In this document: positions 8,641 through 17,462 of the stretch, one piece after another
Layout: every line of letters begins with the position of its first letter
How positions within the stretch are numbered: the first letter of the stretch is position 1
Source of the DNA: Saccharothrix sp. NRRL B-16348
Lineage (GTDB): Bacteria; Actinomycetota; Actinomycetes; Mycobacteriales; Pseudonocardiaceae
DNA: 51,180 nt
Direction of reading: 5' to 3'
Assembly (NCBI RefSeq): GCF_001280085.1
Contig: NZ_LGED01000231.1
Location: 1-51,180, forward strand
The notes under the pieces: generated by a model
What the model was told of the DNA's origin: nothing
Database searches by the model: none
What the model saw: the letters and a program-made list of their open reading frames with translations, nothing else
Made by a program: the position numbers and the translations under genes

Positions 8641-9102
8641 ATGCGCAGGGTGATGGCGTCGTTGGTGCCGTCGGTGGGGCCGTCGGTGGTGTCCGAGGTG
8701 GCTTCCGCGCCTTCCGGGCCGTCGGTGGAGCCGATGCGCACCGAGTTCGCCTTCGAGCTGCCGCGCGGGTACGTCGACGACAGCGGTGCGGTGCACCGTT
8801 CCGGCGTGATGCGGTTGGCGACGGCGCGGGACGAGCTGGTGCCGCTGCGCGACGACCGGGTGCGGGAGAACGCGGCCTACCTGACCGTGGTGCTGCTGGC
8901 GCGGGTGATCGTGCGGATCGGTTCGGTGACCGACGTGCACGCCGGCGTGGTGGAGAACCTGTTCGCGTCGGACCTGGCGTTCCTGCAGGACATGTACCGG
9001 CGGGTGAACAGCGAGGGGCACACCCGGGCGGCGGTGGCCTGTCCCGAGTGCGGGCACGGGTTCAGCGTGGACGTCGCGGGTGGGCGCCTGGGGGAATCGT
9101 GA
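8641..9102 (+). CDS. eCIS conserved tail-assembly protein
   Basis: A 153-residue protein just after the tube gene. The conserved part begins MRTEFAFELPRGYVDDSG near residue 32 and continues with HRSGVMRLATARDELVPLRD, VVLLARVIVRIGSVTDVHAGVVENLFASDL in pieces, and a final CPECGHGF. Proteins of this type recur at this place in eCIS loci and resemble phage tail-assembly chaperones. One CxxC pair is visible, so any metal site would need a second subunit. ATG 8641 gives a Ser/Pro/Val-rich 31-residue extension that may not be real; ATG 8734 is an alternative start. It overlaps the next gene by four bases. Confidence 0.7.
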   Translation: MRRVMASLVPSVGPSVVSEVASAPSGPSVEPMRTEFAFELPRGYVDDSGAVHRSGVMRLATARDELVPLRDDRVRENAAYLTVVLLARVIVRIGSVTDVHAGVVENLFASDLAFLQDMYRRVNSEGHTRAAVACPECGHGFSVDVAGGRLGES

Positions 9103-9257
9103 CGTACGCGGCCGACCGGCTGCACGAAGAGGTCGCGTACGTGGCGTACCACTTCCACTGGTCGTGGGACTCGATCCTCGACCTGGAGCACCCGGACCGG
9201 CTGCGGTACGTCGCCGAGATCGCCCGGATCAACACACGGATCAGCCAGGGACGGTGA
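9099..9257 (+). CDS. Small eCIS protein, DUF6760-like
   Basis: A 52-residue protein starting at the GTG of a GTGA overlap with the preceding stop. It reads TYAADRLHEEVAYVAYHFHW, then SWDSILDLEHPDRLRYVAEI, then a basic tail. I recall a short domain (DUF6760) with this LHEEVAYVAYHFHW text in actinobacterial eCIS loci. In phages, an overlapping pair of short genes between tube and tape measure encodes assembly chaperones (gpG/gpGT). This gene and 8641-9102 occupy the same position, so a chaperone role is a reasonable inference. The frame stays open upstream, but only the overlap start makes sense. Confidence 0.72.
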   Translation: MTYAADRLHEEVAYVAYHFHWSWDSILDLEHPDRLRYVAEIARINTRISQGR

Positions 9258-9264
9258 GGGTGCG

Positions 9265-11295
9265 ATGTGGCCGTGGCGACGTGACGCGGCGGGTGCCGGT
9301 GCTGGTGCCGCCAGGCCTGAACCGCCGCCCGTGCGGCGGGGGGAGTGGCGTGGGCTGGCACCGATCCAGCGGGTGGTGACGGATCACCCGCTGGTGAACC
9401 CGGTGGAGCGGTTCTCGGCGTCTTTGACGTCGTGGCGCTCTCCGGCTTACCTGGCGCCGTTGGCTCACCGGGTGGGGGCGGAGGAGCCGTCGGGCGTGAT
9501 CGACGGTGTCGTGCAACGGGTGGTACTGCCCCTCGCCCGGCGGCCCGTGTCGCGGGGGCGGAGCCTGTGGTCGCGGATGGTGGGTTCGGCTGGGTCGGCT
9601 GGTTCGGTTAGTGCGGCTGGTCCTGCGGCGGTGGAGCCTGTGGAGGTTGTGGCGGCCTCGGAGCCTGCTGCGGCAGAGCCTGCAGACCACGCGGCCCCTG
9701 CCCCGGTGCCGGCCTTGACGGCTGCCCTGACACCACCGGTGCAAGGGCCGGAGGAGCGGGTCAGGATTTCGCGCGAACCTCGGACTGAGGTGGCAACACC
9801 TGCTGTGGCCCAACCTGCTGTGGCCCAACGTGTAGCGGCGCGACCTGACGTGGCACCACCTGATGTGGCGAGACCTGGTTTGGCGCACCGTGAAGTGGGA
9901 CAGCGAGAAGTGGCGCATCCGGTGCAGAGGGCGGAGGCCGAACTCCAAGCCGAGCCCGAGCCCGACGCCGCCATCCCGGTCGAGCACCCGACCGCCGGAC
10001 ATCCGATAGCTGAGCATCTGACCGCCGGACATCCAACGGCCGAGCGCCCGACTGCTCAGCGCTCGACTGCCCAGCATCCGGCGACCCGAGATCCGGTGAC
10101 CTCAGATTCGGCGACTCAGGCCACCACCGAAGGGCTTACCGCCTCCAGTGCGGCAACAGAGGTTCTGGTTTCGCAGGGTCCGATCGCTCAAGGGCCGGTC
10201 GCCCAGGTTCCGGTCGCTCAGGGGTCGGCTGTTGCCGCCGCGGAGGTCGCGAGTGCGGTGGTTGGGAGTCCGGTGGTGCAGCGCCCGACACTTCAGCGTG
10301 CGGTGGTCGATATGCCGGCTACCCAGACCCCAGCCATTCAGAGCCCAGGCAGCCGGGCTCCAGTCCCCCAGGTTCTGGCGACTCAGGTTCTGGCTGCTCA
10401 AGTTTGGGCGGGTGTGGCATCGGGTGGTGAGGTTCCGGAAGCGCGGTTCCTTGCCGTGCGGAGTTCGGCGGTTCCCCACTCGGCAACTTTGAGCCGGAGC
10501 CGGCAGGTACAGCGGTTGGGCTTGCGGGAGCAGGTCGGCTTCGAGCCTGGTCAGGTCGTGCCGCCGGGTGAGGTCGGTCCGAAGTCGGGCGAGATCGGGA
10601 CGCACTCAGCACTCCGGATGCAGCGGGTGGTGGGTGAGACGGCCACTCCAGTCGCTCCGGCAAGTCCCATGGCACCGGTTGAGGTGGGTCGGGCTGTTGG
10701 GGTGGTGGGGAGTCGGCGGCCTGCCGGGGTTGGGCTGGGTTTGCCGTTTTCGCCGCCTGAGGTGGCGGGGCCGTTGATCGGGATGGCGAGGGGTCCGGAG
10801 TCGGTCGTGCCGGCCGGGGCGGTGGTGCAGCGGGCGGTGGTGCGGCGGGTGGGGGAGGTGGCCGGGGCACTTGCCGGTCGGCCGGTGTCCGGGTTGGGGC
10901 GGCCTGTGGTGGCGGAGCCTTCCGGGTTGCCTTCGTCGGGGCTCGCGTCGAGCTATTCGCCGACCCTCGCGAGGACCACCGAGTCGAGCTTTTCCCCGAG
11001 CCTCGTGCCGGCTGAGTCACCGAGCACCGCCCCGAGCACCGCGCCGAGCACAGCCCCGGACGCCATCGCGGCACCCGTGCCCGTGGAAGCGGTGGTGGCT
11101 CGTGAGGAAGTTCAGGAAGTCCAGGCGGGACAGGCAGAAAAGGCAGTTGCAGGGCAGGCGGTGGGGGAGCAGGCGAGTGGGTTGGAGCCGGAGGAGTTGC
11201 TCAAGAAGCTCTACGACCCGCTCGTCCGCCGGCTCAAGGCCGACCTGTGGCTCGACCGCGAACGGCGCGGAGCGTTGACCGATCGGTGGAGGTGA
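9265..11295 (+). CDS. Large Ala/Pro/Val-rich repeat protein of the eCIS operon, possible tape measure
   Basis: A 676-residue low-complexity protein. The N-terminal ~90 residues (GLAPIQRVVTDHPLVNPVERFSAS in pieces, SWRSPAYLAPLAHRV) and the last ~30 residues (LYDPLVRRLKADLWLDRERRGAL) look conserved. The middle ~550 residues consist of short degenerate repeats of HPTAEHLTAGHPTAE type, AQxPVAQ type, and scattered QR[VA]V motifs. No membrane segment or enzyme motif was seen. It lies between the small assembly genes and the hub genes, where phages place the tape measure, and no other tape-measure candidate is present. However, the middle is proline-rich rather than a clear coiled coil, so a scaffold, linker or cargo adaptor is also possible. 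Confidence 0.6.
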   Translation: MWPWRRDAAGAGAGAARPEPPPVRRGEWRGLAPIQRVVTDHPLVNPVERFSASLTSWRSPAYLAPLAHRVGAEEPSGVIDGVVQRVVLPLARRPVSRGRSLWSRMVGSAGSAGSVSAAGPAAVEPVEVVAASEPAAAEPADHAAPAPVPALTAALTPPVQGPEERVRISREPRTEVATPAVAQPAVAQRVAARPDVAPPDVARPGLAHREVGQREVAHPVQRAEAELQAEPEPDAAIPVEHPTAGHPIAEHLTAGHPTAERPTAQRSTAQHPATRDPVTSDSATQATTEGLTASSAATEVLVSQGPIAQGPVAQVPVAQGSAVAAAEVASAVVGSPVVQRPTLQRAVVDMPATQTPAIQSPGSRAPVPQVLATQVLAAQVWAGVASGGEVPEARFLAVRSSAVPHSATLSRSRQVQRLGLREQVGFEPGQVVPPGEVGPKSGEIGTHSALRMQRVVGETATPVAPASPMAPVEVGRAVGVVGSRRPAGVGLGLPFSPPEVAGPLIGMARGPESVVPAGAVVQRAVVRRVGEVAGALAGRPVSGLGRPVVAEPSGLPSSGLASSYSPTLARTTESSFSPSLVPAESPSTAPSTAPSTAPDAIAAPVPVEAVVAREEVQEVQAGQAEKAVAGQAVGEQASGLEPEELLKKLYDPLVRRLKADLWLDRERRGALTDRWR

Positions 11296-11300
11296 ACGGT

Positions 11301-11732
11301 ATGGCCGGGGTGGACGAGGCGGTGTCCGTGTGCTTCGTCGTGCGCATCGACGACGAGAGCCTCGGCTCCTTCAACAGCTGTGACGGGCTCGGCGTGGAGT
11401 TCACCGTCGAGCAGCGCGAAGAAGGCGGCAACAACGGGATGGTCTGGCAGTTGCCCACCCGGATCAAGTACTCCAACGTGAAGCTGACGCGTCCGGTCAC
11501 CAAGGACAGCGCCAAGATCATCAAGTGGATCGCGGGCATGGCGGCGGGCGTCAAGCGCAAGACCGCGATCATCGAGGCGCGCACGCTCGACGGCACGGTG
11601 ATCGCCAGCTGGGCGCTCTCCGGCGTGATCCCGGTCCGCTGGAGCGGCCCGCAGCTGACCGCCGACTCGCCCAAGGTCGCCACCGAGACCCTGGAACTCG
11701 CCCACCACGGCTTCCTCTCGACGGCGAGGTGA
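11301..11732 (+). CDS. eCIS second tube-like protein (Pvc5-type, gp19/gp54-like)
   Basis: A 143-residue protein. ATG 11301 is preceded by GGAGGTGAA at suitable spacing; earlier in-frame starts lie inside the previous gene. The text VCFVVRIDDESLGSFNSCDG, LGVEFTVEQREEGGNNG and TRPVTKDSAKIIKWI is the phage tail tube fold, divergent from the main tube protein. eCIS loci carry such a second copy that forms the tube initiator ring on the spike complex at the baseplate. It is encoded next to the LysM and VgrG genes, as expected for that role. Confidence 0.85.
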   Translation: MAGVDEAVSVCFVVRIDDESLGSFNSCDGLGVEFTVEQREEGGNNGMVWQLPTRIKYSNVKLTRPVTKDSAKIIKWIAGMAAGVKRKTAIIEARTLDGTVIASWALSGVIPVRWSGPQLTADSPKVATETLELAHHGFLSTAR

Positions 11733-11736
11733 CGCG

Positions 11737-12498
11737 ATGGCCTCCCCGATCACCTTCACCTCGGCCGGCACGAGCGCCAAGGCCACCAGCTACGCCGCGC
11801 CGACGAACCTCCAGAAAGCCCTCCTCAGCGTGCACCGCCCACCGAACGCGGGCGGCGCGGCCAAGCCGGGCGACCTCCTGCACGAAATCACCTTCCAGTT
11901 CAACCCGAAGGAACTCCTGCTGACCAAGAACGCCAAGTGGGAGCGCAGCCGCCAACCCAACGTGGCCAAGAGCGGCACCCCGGAGTTCAAGGGCTCGGAC
12001 CCGGTCAAGCTGGCCCTCGAAGTCTTCCTCGACGCCACCGAGCACATGGACGACGGCGTGGTGAAGAAGGTCGAGCAGCTGTTCGCCTGCTGCGTGCCGA
12101 CGGAGGACAGCCGGCAGCACGGCAAGGGCTCGCCGCCGTGGGTGATCTTCAAGTGGGGCGGGATGACGGGCTTCCCGGCGTTCGTCGCCACGGTGAGCGC
12201 CAAGTACACCCTGTTCACGCCCGCGGGCGTGCCCGTCCGCGCGACCTGCACGGTCAACCTGGAGGAGATCGCGGGCGAGCTCGGCGGCCAGAACCCGACG
12301 TCCGGCGCCCTCGCGGCACGCGACTCGCACGTCCTGGTCGCCGGCGACACGCTCCAGTCCGTCGCCTACAAGGCGTACGGCAACGCCGAGCTGTGGCGGG
12401 AGATCGCGGAGGCCAACGACATCGACGACCCGATGCGGCTGCGGCCCGGCGCACGGCTGCTGGTGCCCGCGTTGGAGGAGGTCCGCGATGGCCGCTGA
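11737..12498 (+). CDS. eCIS LysM-containing hub/baseplate protein (Pvc7-type)
   Basis: A 253-residue protein. The N-terminal ~170 residues hold LHEITFQFNPKELLLTKNAKW, SDPVKLALEVFLDATEHM and VSAKYTLFTPAGVPVRATCTV in pieces, typical of the gp53-like/Pvc7 family. Residues ~195-250 are a LysM domain (HVLVAGDTLQSVAYKAYG, then WREIAEANDIDDPMRLRPG and LLVPAL). In contractile tails this protein joins the end of the tube to the spike. LysM here may bind glycan or only serve structure. It overlaps the spike gene by 11 bases. Confidence 0.9.
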   Translation: MASPITFTSAGTSAKATSYAAPTNLQKALLSVHRPPNAGGAAKPGDLLHEITFQFNPKELLLTKNAKWERSRQPNVAKSGTPEFKGSDPVKLALEVFLDATEHMDDGVVKKVEQLFACCVPTEDSRQHGKGSPPWVIFKWGGMTGFPAFVATVSAKYTLFTPAGVPVRATCTVNLEEIAGELGGQNPTSGALAARDSHVLVAGDTLQSVAYKAYGNAELWREIAEANDIDDPMRLRPGARLLVPALEEVRDGR

Positions 12499-14302
12499 GA
12501 GCTTCGCCAACTCGCTCGTGGTCGAGGTCGAGGGCGGTCCGCTGCCCGCCGACGTCAAGTCCCTGCTCACGCACGCCTTCGTGGACGACAGCCGCAACCT
12601 GCCGGACGTGTTCGCGCTGCGCTTCCGCGACCCCGGCCACGTGGTGCTGGGCAAGGGCAAGTTCACGATCGGGGCGAAGATCGCGCTCAAGGTCCAGACG
12701 TCCGACCCGGGCGGCCCGCAGCCGTTGATGAGCGGCGAGGTCACCGCGGTCGGCGTCGAGCTGGACGCGGGCGGCACGTTCACCGAGGTCCGCGGCTACG
12801 ACCTGGGCCACCGGCTGTTCCGCGGCCGCCGGGTGGCCTCCTACCCGAACATGACCGTCGCCGACGTGGTGCGCAAGGTCGCGCAGCGGGCGGACATCCC
12901 GGTCGGGCAGATCGACGACGTCAAGGGCTTCGGCCGCCCGCACACCCAGCTCAGCCAGGACGGCGTGAGCGACTGGGAGTTCCTGTCCCGCCTCGCCGGG
13001 CTGGTCGGCGCGCAGATCGCGGTGGTGGCGGGGAAGCTGGAGTTCGGCCTGCCCGAGGAGCCGACGTCCGCGCCCGCCGCCACCGCGAAGGCCAAGGCGA
13101 ACCCGCTGGTGCTGGAACTGCACCGCACCCTGCTGTCGCTGCGCGCCGCGATCACGGCCGCCGAGCAGGTGCCGGAGGTGCGGGTGCGCGGCTGGGACGA
13201 CGAGAGCAAGCAGGCGGTCGTCGCGGTCAAGCCGGCGAACGCCCTGGGCACGGAGGTCACCGGCCTCGACCCGGTCGCCCTGGGCGCCAAGTTCGCCGCC
13301 CCACCGTTCCTGGCGAACGGCGCGCACCGCAACCAGGCCGTGGCGAACGCGGTGGCCTCGGCGTTGGCGACCCAGCTGGGCGGCGCGTGCGCGGAGCTGG
13401 CCGGGGTGGCGCGGGGCAACCCCAAGCTGCGGGCGGGCACGGCGGTGGCGCTGACCAACGTCGGCGAGCCGTTCGCGGGCAAGTACACGCTCGCCGGCAC
13501 CCGGCACCTGTTCACCGAGCAGACCGGCTACACCACCGAGTTCACCGTGTCCGGCCGCCAGGAACGCTCCCTGTACGGCCTGGCGAACGGCGGCGCGCAC
13601 GGCTCGCCGGACCGCGGCCTGGTGCCCGCCATCGTCAGCGACGTGCGCGACCCGGCGAAAGCGGGCCGGGTCAAGGTCACCTACCCGTGGCTCGCGCCGG
13701 ACTTCGCCGGCGGCTGGGCCCGCACGGTGCACAGCAGTGCCGGCAACGGTTACGGCGAACTGGTGCTGCCCGAGGTCGGCGACGAGGTGCTGGTCGGCTT
13801 CGAGCACGGCGACTTCGACGCGCCGTACGTGCTCGGCGGCCTCTACAACGGCAAGGACAAGCCACCGACGCTGGCCAAGGAGCCGGTGGACGCCAACAGC
13901 GGCGAGGTCACGGCCCGCGGGTTCGTCTCCCGCAAGCACCACAAGGTCGAGTTCGTGGAGGACGAGGGCATCACGATCGCGAGCGGTGACGGCAAGTTCG
14001 TGGTCAGGCTCGACCAGAAGAACCAGGTCGTCGAGGTGACCAGCGGCAAGGCCGTGACGATCAAGGCGCGGGACGGCGTGACCATCGACGCGGGCTCCGG
14101 CCCGTTGGAGCTGAAGGGCCAGAAGATCACCGCCACGGCGCGGACCGACGTGGCGATCGAGGCGGGCGCGCAGCTCAAGGCGTCCGGCACGGCCGGCGTC
14201 AAGGTCGAGGGCGCGACGGTGGCCGTCACCGGCCAGGGCCAGGCGGAGCTGACCGCGAGCGGGCCGGTGACCGTGCGCGGCGCGGTCGTCCGGATCAACT
14301 GA
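12488..14302 (+). CDS. eCIS VgrG-like spike protein (Pvc8-type)
   Basis: A 604-residue protein. The N-terminal ~330 residues form a gp27-like hub (GEVTAVGVELDAGG, SYPNMTVADVVRKVAQRADI, QDGVSDWEFLSRLAGLVG). Residues ~375-460 are a gp5/VgrG OB-fold (GLVPAIVSDVRDPAKAGRVK, YGELVLPEVGDEVLVGFEHG, PYVLGGLYNG). The C-terminal ~110 residues consist of short beta repeats (ITIASGDGKF, VTIKARDGVTIDAGS), the triangular spike needle. There is no extra effector domain after the needle. It pierces the target with the PAAR tip encoded next. Confidence 0.93.
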   Translation: MAAESFANSLVVEVEGGPLPADVKSLLTHAFVDDSRNLPDVFALRFRDPGHVVLGKGKFTIGAKIALKVQTSDPGGPQPLMSGEVTAVGVELDAGGTFTEVRGYDLGHRLFRGRRVASYPNMTVADVVRKVAQRADIPVGQIDDVKGFGRPHTQLSQDGVSDWEFLSRLAGLVGAQIAVVAGKLEFGLPEEPTSAPAATAKAKANPLVLELHRTLLSLRAAITAAEQVPEVRVRGWDDESKQAVVAVKPANALGTEVTGLDPVALGAKFAAPPFLANGAHRNQAVANAVASALATQLGGACAELAGVARGNPKLRAGTAVALTNVGEPFAGKYTLAGTRHLFTEQTGYTTEFTVSGRQERSLYGLANGGAHGSPDRGLVPAIVSDVRDPAKAGRVKVTYPWLAPDFAGGWARTVHSSAGNGYGELVLPEVGDEVLVGFEHGDFDAPYVLGGLYNGKDKPPTLAKEPVDANSGEVTARGFVSRKHHKVEFVEDEGITIASGDGKFVVRLDQKNQVVEVTSGKAVTIKARDGVTIDAGSGPLELKGQKITATARTDVAIEAGAQLKASGTAGVKVEGATVAVTGQGQAELTASGPVTVRGAVVRIN

Positions 14303-14313
14303 GGGGGATGGAC

Positions 14314-14595
14314 ATGCCACCAGCGGCGAGGGTCGGCGACCCGACCGGGCACCCCGGCGTGCTGGCGCCGCCGGGCGTGCCGACCGTGCTCATCGGCGGC
14401 CTGCCCGCCGCCACCGTCGGCAACCTCCACACCTGCTCGTTCCCCGGCCTGCCTCCGCACCCGCCGACGCCCGTGCTGCCGCCCGGCTGCCCGACCGTGC
14501 TGATCGGCGGCAGGCCCGCGGCCCGGATGGGCGACCTGGCGGGCTGCGGCGCGCCGGTCGTCGTCGGCTGCCCGACCGTCCTCATCGGAGGGTGA
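14314..14595 (+). CDS. eCIS PAAR spike-tip protein (Pvc10-type)
   Basis: A 93-residue protein rich in Gly/Pro with PPAARVGDPTGHPG, three PTVLIGG repeats, PAATVGNLHTCSF and PAARMGDLAGCG. These are PAAR motifs whose His and Cys bind a metal at the sharpened tip of the spike. ATG 14308 sits directly against GGGGG, so ATG 14314 with six-base spacing is chosen. No C-terminal effector domain is fused. Confidence 0.9.
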   Translation: MPPAARVGDPTGHPGVLAPPGVPTVLIGGLPAATVGNLHTCSFPGLPPHPPTPVLPPGCPTVLIGGRPAARMGDLAGCGAPVVVGCPTVLIGG

Positions 14596-14596
14596 C

Positions 14597-15010
14597 GTGG
14601 ACTTCATCGGCCGCGGCCTGGCGTTCCCCGTGCACACCGACGCCACCGGCTCCGTCGCGCTCGTCGGCGGCGAGCGCGAGATCGTGGAGAGCATCCGGCT
14701 GATCCTGGCCACCACGCCGGGTGAACGCCCCATGCGGCCGGAGTTCGGCTGCGCCATCCACGACCTGGTGTTCGCGCCCGCGGACGCGGCCACCGCCGGC
14801 CGCATCGCCTACGAGGTGCGGCTGGCCCTGGAGCGCTGGGAACCGCGCATCACGCTCACCGACGTGTCCGTGGGCTTCGACGAGGTCGACCAGGGCACCC
14901 TGCTCATCGACATCCGGTACGCGCTGCGCGGCACGAACGACCCACGCAACCTGGTGTTCCCCTTCTACGTCATCCCGCCGCACGAGACCGCCGAGGAGGA
15001 CGCGCGATGA
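14597..15010 (+). CDS. eCIS baseplate wedge protein, GPW/gp25 family (Pvc9-type)
   Basis: A 137-residue protein starting at GTG one base after the PAAR stop. It contains FIGRGLAFPVHTDATGSVAL, VESIRLILATTPGERPMRPEFGC in pieces, and VFPFYVIPPH. The EFGC with PGERPMRP is the gp25 hallmark. In contractile tails, gp25 starts sheath polymerisation at the baseplate. It overlaps the following gene by ATGA. Confidence 0.93.
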   Translation: MDFIGRGLAFPVHTDATGSVALVGGEREIVESIRLILATTPGERPMRPEFGCAIHDLVFAPADAATAGRIAYEVRLALERWEPRITLTDVSVGFDEVDQGTLLIDIRYALRGTNDPRNLVFPFYVIPPHETAEEDAR

Positions 15011-16950
15011 CCTCCCTGCCGGCGCCCAACCTGGACGACCGCCGGTTCCAGGACCTCGTGGACGAGGCGAAGCGGCGCGTGCAGCAGCACTGTCCCGAGT
15101 GGACGGACCACAACGTGTCCGACCCGGGCGTGACGCTGATCGAGGCGTTCGCGCACATGGTCGACGAGCTGCTGTACCGGCTCAACCGCGTGCCCGACCT
15201 GCACTACCTGCGGTTCCTCGACCTGATCGGGGTGACGCTGTTCCCGCCGACCGCGGCGCGCGGCGACGTCACGTTCTGGCTGTCCGCGCCGCGCGACGTG
15301 CCGGTGGTGGTGCCCGCGGGCGCGCAGGTGGCCACCGAGCGCAGCGAGGTCGAGGACCCGGTGGTGTTCACCGTGGAGCGGGAGCTGGCGATCGTGCCGT
15401 GCTCGTTGACGCACCTCGTGACCGCGGTGGAGGACTCGTCGGTCCCGCCCGCCGACCGCACCGACGAACTGCGTGACGGCAAGGCTCCTGACGTCTTCGC
15501 GTCACCTCCGGCACCCGGCGACGCCGTCCTGTTCGGACTGTCGGACGCCGTGCCCGGCTGCGCCGTGCTGCTGCGGGTGGACGCGCACGCCGAAGGCCGC
15601 GGTGTCGACCCCCGTGACCCGCCGTGGGCGTGGGAGGCCTGGAACGGCGCCGGCTGGAGCCCGTGCGAGGTGGACCGCGACACCACCGGCGGCTTCAACC
15701 AGCCCGGTGACGTGGTGCTGCACGTGCCGCGCACGCACGCCGTGTCCGTCATCGCCCGGCAACGCGCCGGGTGGCTGCGGTGCCGTGCCGTCGCGCCCGC
15801 GCCGGACCGCCCGTTCTACCAGCGCCCGCCGAAGCTGGTGTCCGTCACCGCCGCCACCATCGGCGGCACGACCGGCGTCACGCACGCCGACATCGTGCGC
15901 GGCGAGACGATCGGCGTGTCCGAAGGCGTGCCGGGGCAGCGGTTCCCGCTCGCCCGCACCCCGGTCGTGGTGGACGACGGCACGCTCGTGGTGGAGGTCG
16001 CCGCACCGGACGGCTGGGAGCGGTGGACCGAGGTGCGGTCGTTCGCCGAGTCCGGGCCTGCCGACCGGCACGTGGTGCTGGACCGCGTCGGCGGCGAGGT
16101 GATCTTCGGACCGGCGGTGCGGCAGCCCGGCGGCGGCGTGCGGCTCTACGGCGCGATCCCGGCGAAGTCGGCCGCGATCCGGGTGCCCGAGTACCGCACC
16201 GGCGGCGGCCTGCGCGGCAACGTGGCGCGCGGGTTGTTGCAGGTGCAGCGGGACCCGGTGCCGTTCGTGACGGCGGTGGCGAACCGGCGGCCCGCGTCCG
16301 GCGGCGTGGCGGGCGAGTCGGTGCGCGACGCGGCGCTGCGCGGGCCGTTGCTGCTGCGGACGCGCGACCGCGCCGTGACGGCCGAGGACTACGAGGTGTT
16401 GACGCGGGAGGCCGCGCCGGAGATCGCCCGGGTGCGGTGCGTGCCCGCGAGTCCCGGGTCGGCGGCCGTGCGGGTGCTGGTCGTGCCGTCCGTCGGCACG
16501 CACGAGGAGGCGGACTTCGCCGCGTTGCAGCCGAGCGCGGACGTGCGCGAGCGGATCGAGCGGTTCCTGGAGGAACGCCGGTGCGTCGGCGCGCGGGTGT
16601 CCGTCGAGCCGCCCTACTACCAGGGCGTCACGGTGGTGGCGCGGCTCAAGGCGAAGGCGGGCACGCCCGAGGACGTGCTGCGCACGCGGTCCGTGCAGGC
16701 GCTGTACGACTACTTCAACCCGGTCAGCGGCGGACCGGACGGCGACGGGTGGCCGTTCGGGCGGCCCGTGCAGTCCGGCGAGGTCTTCGCGGTGCTGCAA
16801 CGGCTGGCCGGCGTCGAGCTGGTCGAGGAGATCAAGCTGTTCGGGGCGAACCCGGTGACCGGCGAGCGCGGCAACGCGGCGGCCCGGCTCGACCTGCCGC
16901 CGAACGGGCTGGCGTTCTCCTACGGGCACCAGGTGCGGGTGGCGCGATGA
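15007..16950 (+). CDS. eCIS baseplate assembly protein J-like (Pvc11-type, gp6-like)
   Basis: A 647-residue protein in ATGA overlap with the gp25 gene. The N-terminus LPAPNLDDRRFQDLVDEAKR, PEWTDHNVSDPGVTLIEAFA and MVDELLYRLNRVPDLHYLRF is typical of putative baseplate assembly proteins. The C-terminus has RTRDRAVTAEDYEVLTREAA, EIARVRCVPA and FNPVSGGPDGDGWPFGRPVQ, conserved in the gpJ/gp6 family. Multiple copies form the baseplate wedges around the spike. The central part (~residues 130-330) carries a beta-rich insertion common in large Pvc11 homologues. Confidence 0.92.
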   Translation: MTSLPAPNLDDRRFQDLVDEAKRRVQQHCPEWTDHNVSDPGVTLIEAFAHMVDELLYRLNRVPDLHYLRFLDLIGVTLFPPTAARGDVTFWLSAPRDVPVVVPAGAQVATERSEVEDPVVFTVERELAIVPCSLTHLVTAVEDSSVPPADRTDELRDGKAPDVFASPPAPGDAVLFGLSDAVPGCAVLLRVDAHAEGRGVDPRDPPWAWEAWNGAGWSPCEVDRDTTGGFNQPGDVVLHVPRTHAVSVIARQRAGWLRCRAVAPAPDRPFYQRPPKLVSVTAATIGGTTGVTHADIVRGETIGVSEGVPGQRFPLARTPVVVDDGTLVVEVAAPDGWERWTEVRSFAESGPADRHVVLDRVGGEVIFGPAVRQPGGGVRLYGAIPAKSAAIRVPEYRTGGGLRGNVARGLLQVQRDPVPFVTAVANRRPASGGVAGESVRDAALRGPLLLRTRDRAVTAEDYEVLTREAAPEIARVRCVPASPGSAAVRVLVVPSVGTHEEADFAALQPSADVRERIERFLEERRCVGARVSVEPPYYQGVTVVARLKAKAGTPEDVLRTRSVQALYDYFNPVSGGPDGDGWPFGRPVQSGEVFAVLQRLAGVELVEEIKLFGANPVTGERGNAAARLDLPPNGLAFSYGHQVRVAR

Positions 16951-17462
16951 CGACACCGCACCCGTTGGCCGAGCGACTGCCCGCCGTGTACCTGGAGGAC
17001 GGGTTCACCCAGCGGTTCCTGGCGGCGCTGGACGAGGTGCTGGCGCCGGTGTTCACCACGTTGGACGGGTTCCCGGGCTACCTCGACCCGCGGCTCGCGC
17101 CGGAGGACTTCCTGGAGTGGCTGGCGCACTGGGTGGCGCTGGACGTGGGCGAGGGCTGGCCGGTCGCGCAACGGCGGGCGCTGGTGGCGCGGGCCGTCGA
17201 GCTGCACCGGTGGCGTGGCACGCGGCGCGGGCTGGCCGAGCACGTGGCGCTGCTGACCGGGGGACAGGTGGAGGTGCGCGACAGCGGCGGCTGCACGTCG
17301 ACGGACCGGCCGGGGCTCGCGGTGGCGGAGGACCCGCCGAGCGTGCACGTCCGGGTGCGGGTGGCGCGGCCGGCCGAGGTGGACCGGACCCGGCTGGCCG
17401 CCGCGGTCGCCGGTGCGGTGCCCGCGCACGTCGCGGTCGAGCTGGAGGTGGTGGGGGAATGA
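16947..17462 (+). CDS. eCIS baseplate protein gpI-like (Pvc12-type)
   Basis: A 171-residue protein in ATGA overlap with the previous gene; the long upstream frame extension has no sensible start. The motifs LAERLPAVYLEDGFTQRFLA, PGYLDPRLAPEDFLEWLAHW and RRALVARAVELHRWRGTRRG are those of phage tail protein I / gp7-like baseplate subunits. These join the gpJ-like wedges in contractile tails. No tail-fibre gene follows it; instead come the zinc-ribbon and envelope genes. Confidence 0.9.
   Translation: MTTPHPLAERLPAVYLEDGFTQRFLAALDEVLAPVFTTLDGFPGYLDPRLAPEDFLEWLAHWVALDVGEGWPVAQRRALVARAVELHRWRGTRRGLAEHVALLTGGQVEVRDSGGCTSTDRPGLAVAEDPPSVHVRVRVARPAEVDRTRLAAAVAGAVPAHVAVELEVVGE

Noticed and set aside
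12254..14320. A 688-codon open frame on the minus strand opposite the spike gene
   Set aside because: Shadow of the VgrG gene with Arg/Gly/Ala/His-rich text and no domain signature.
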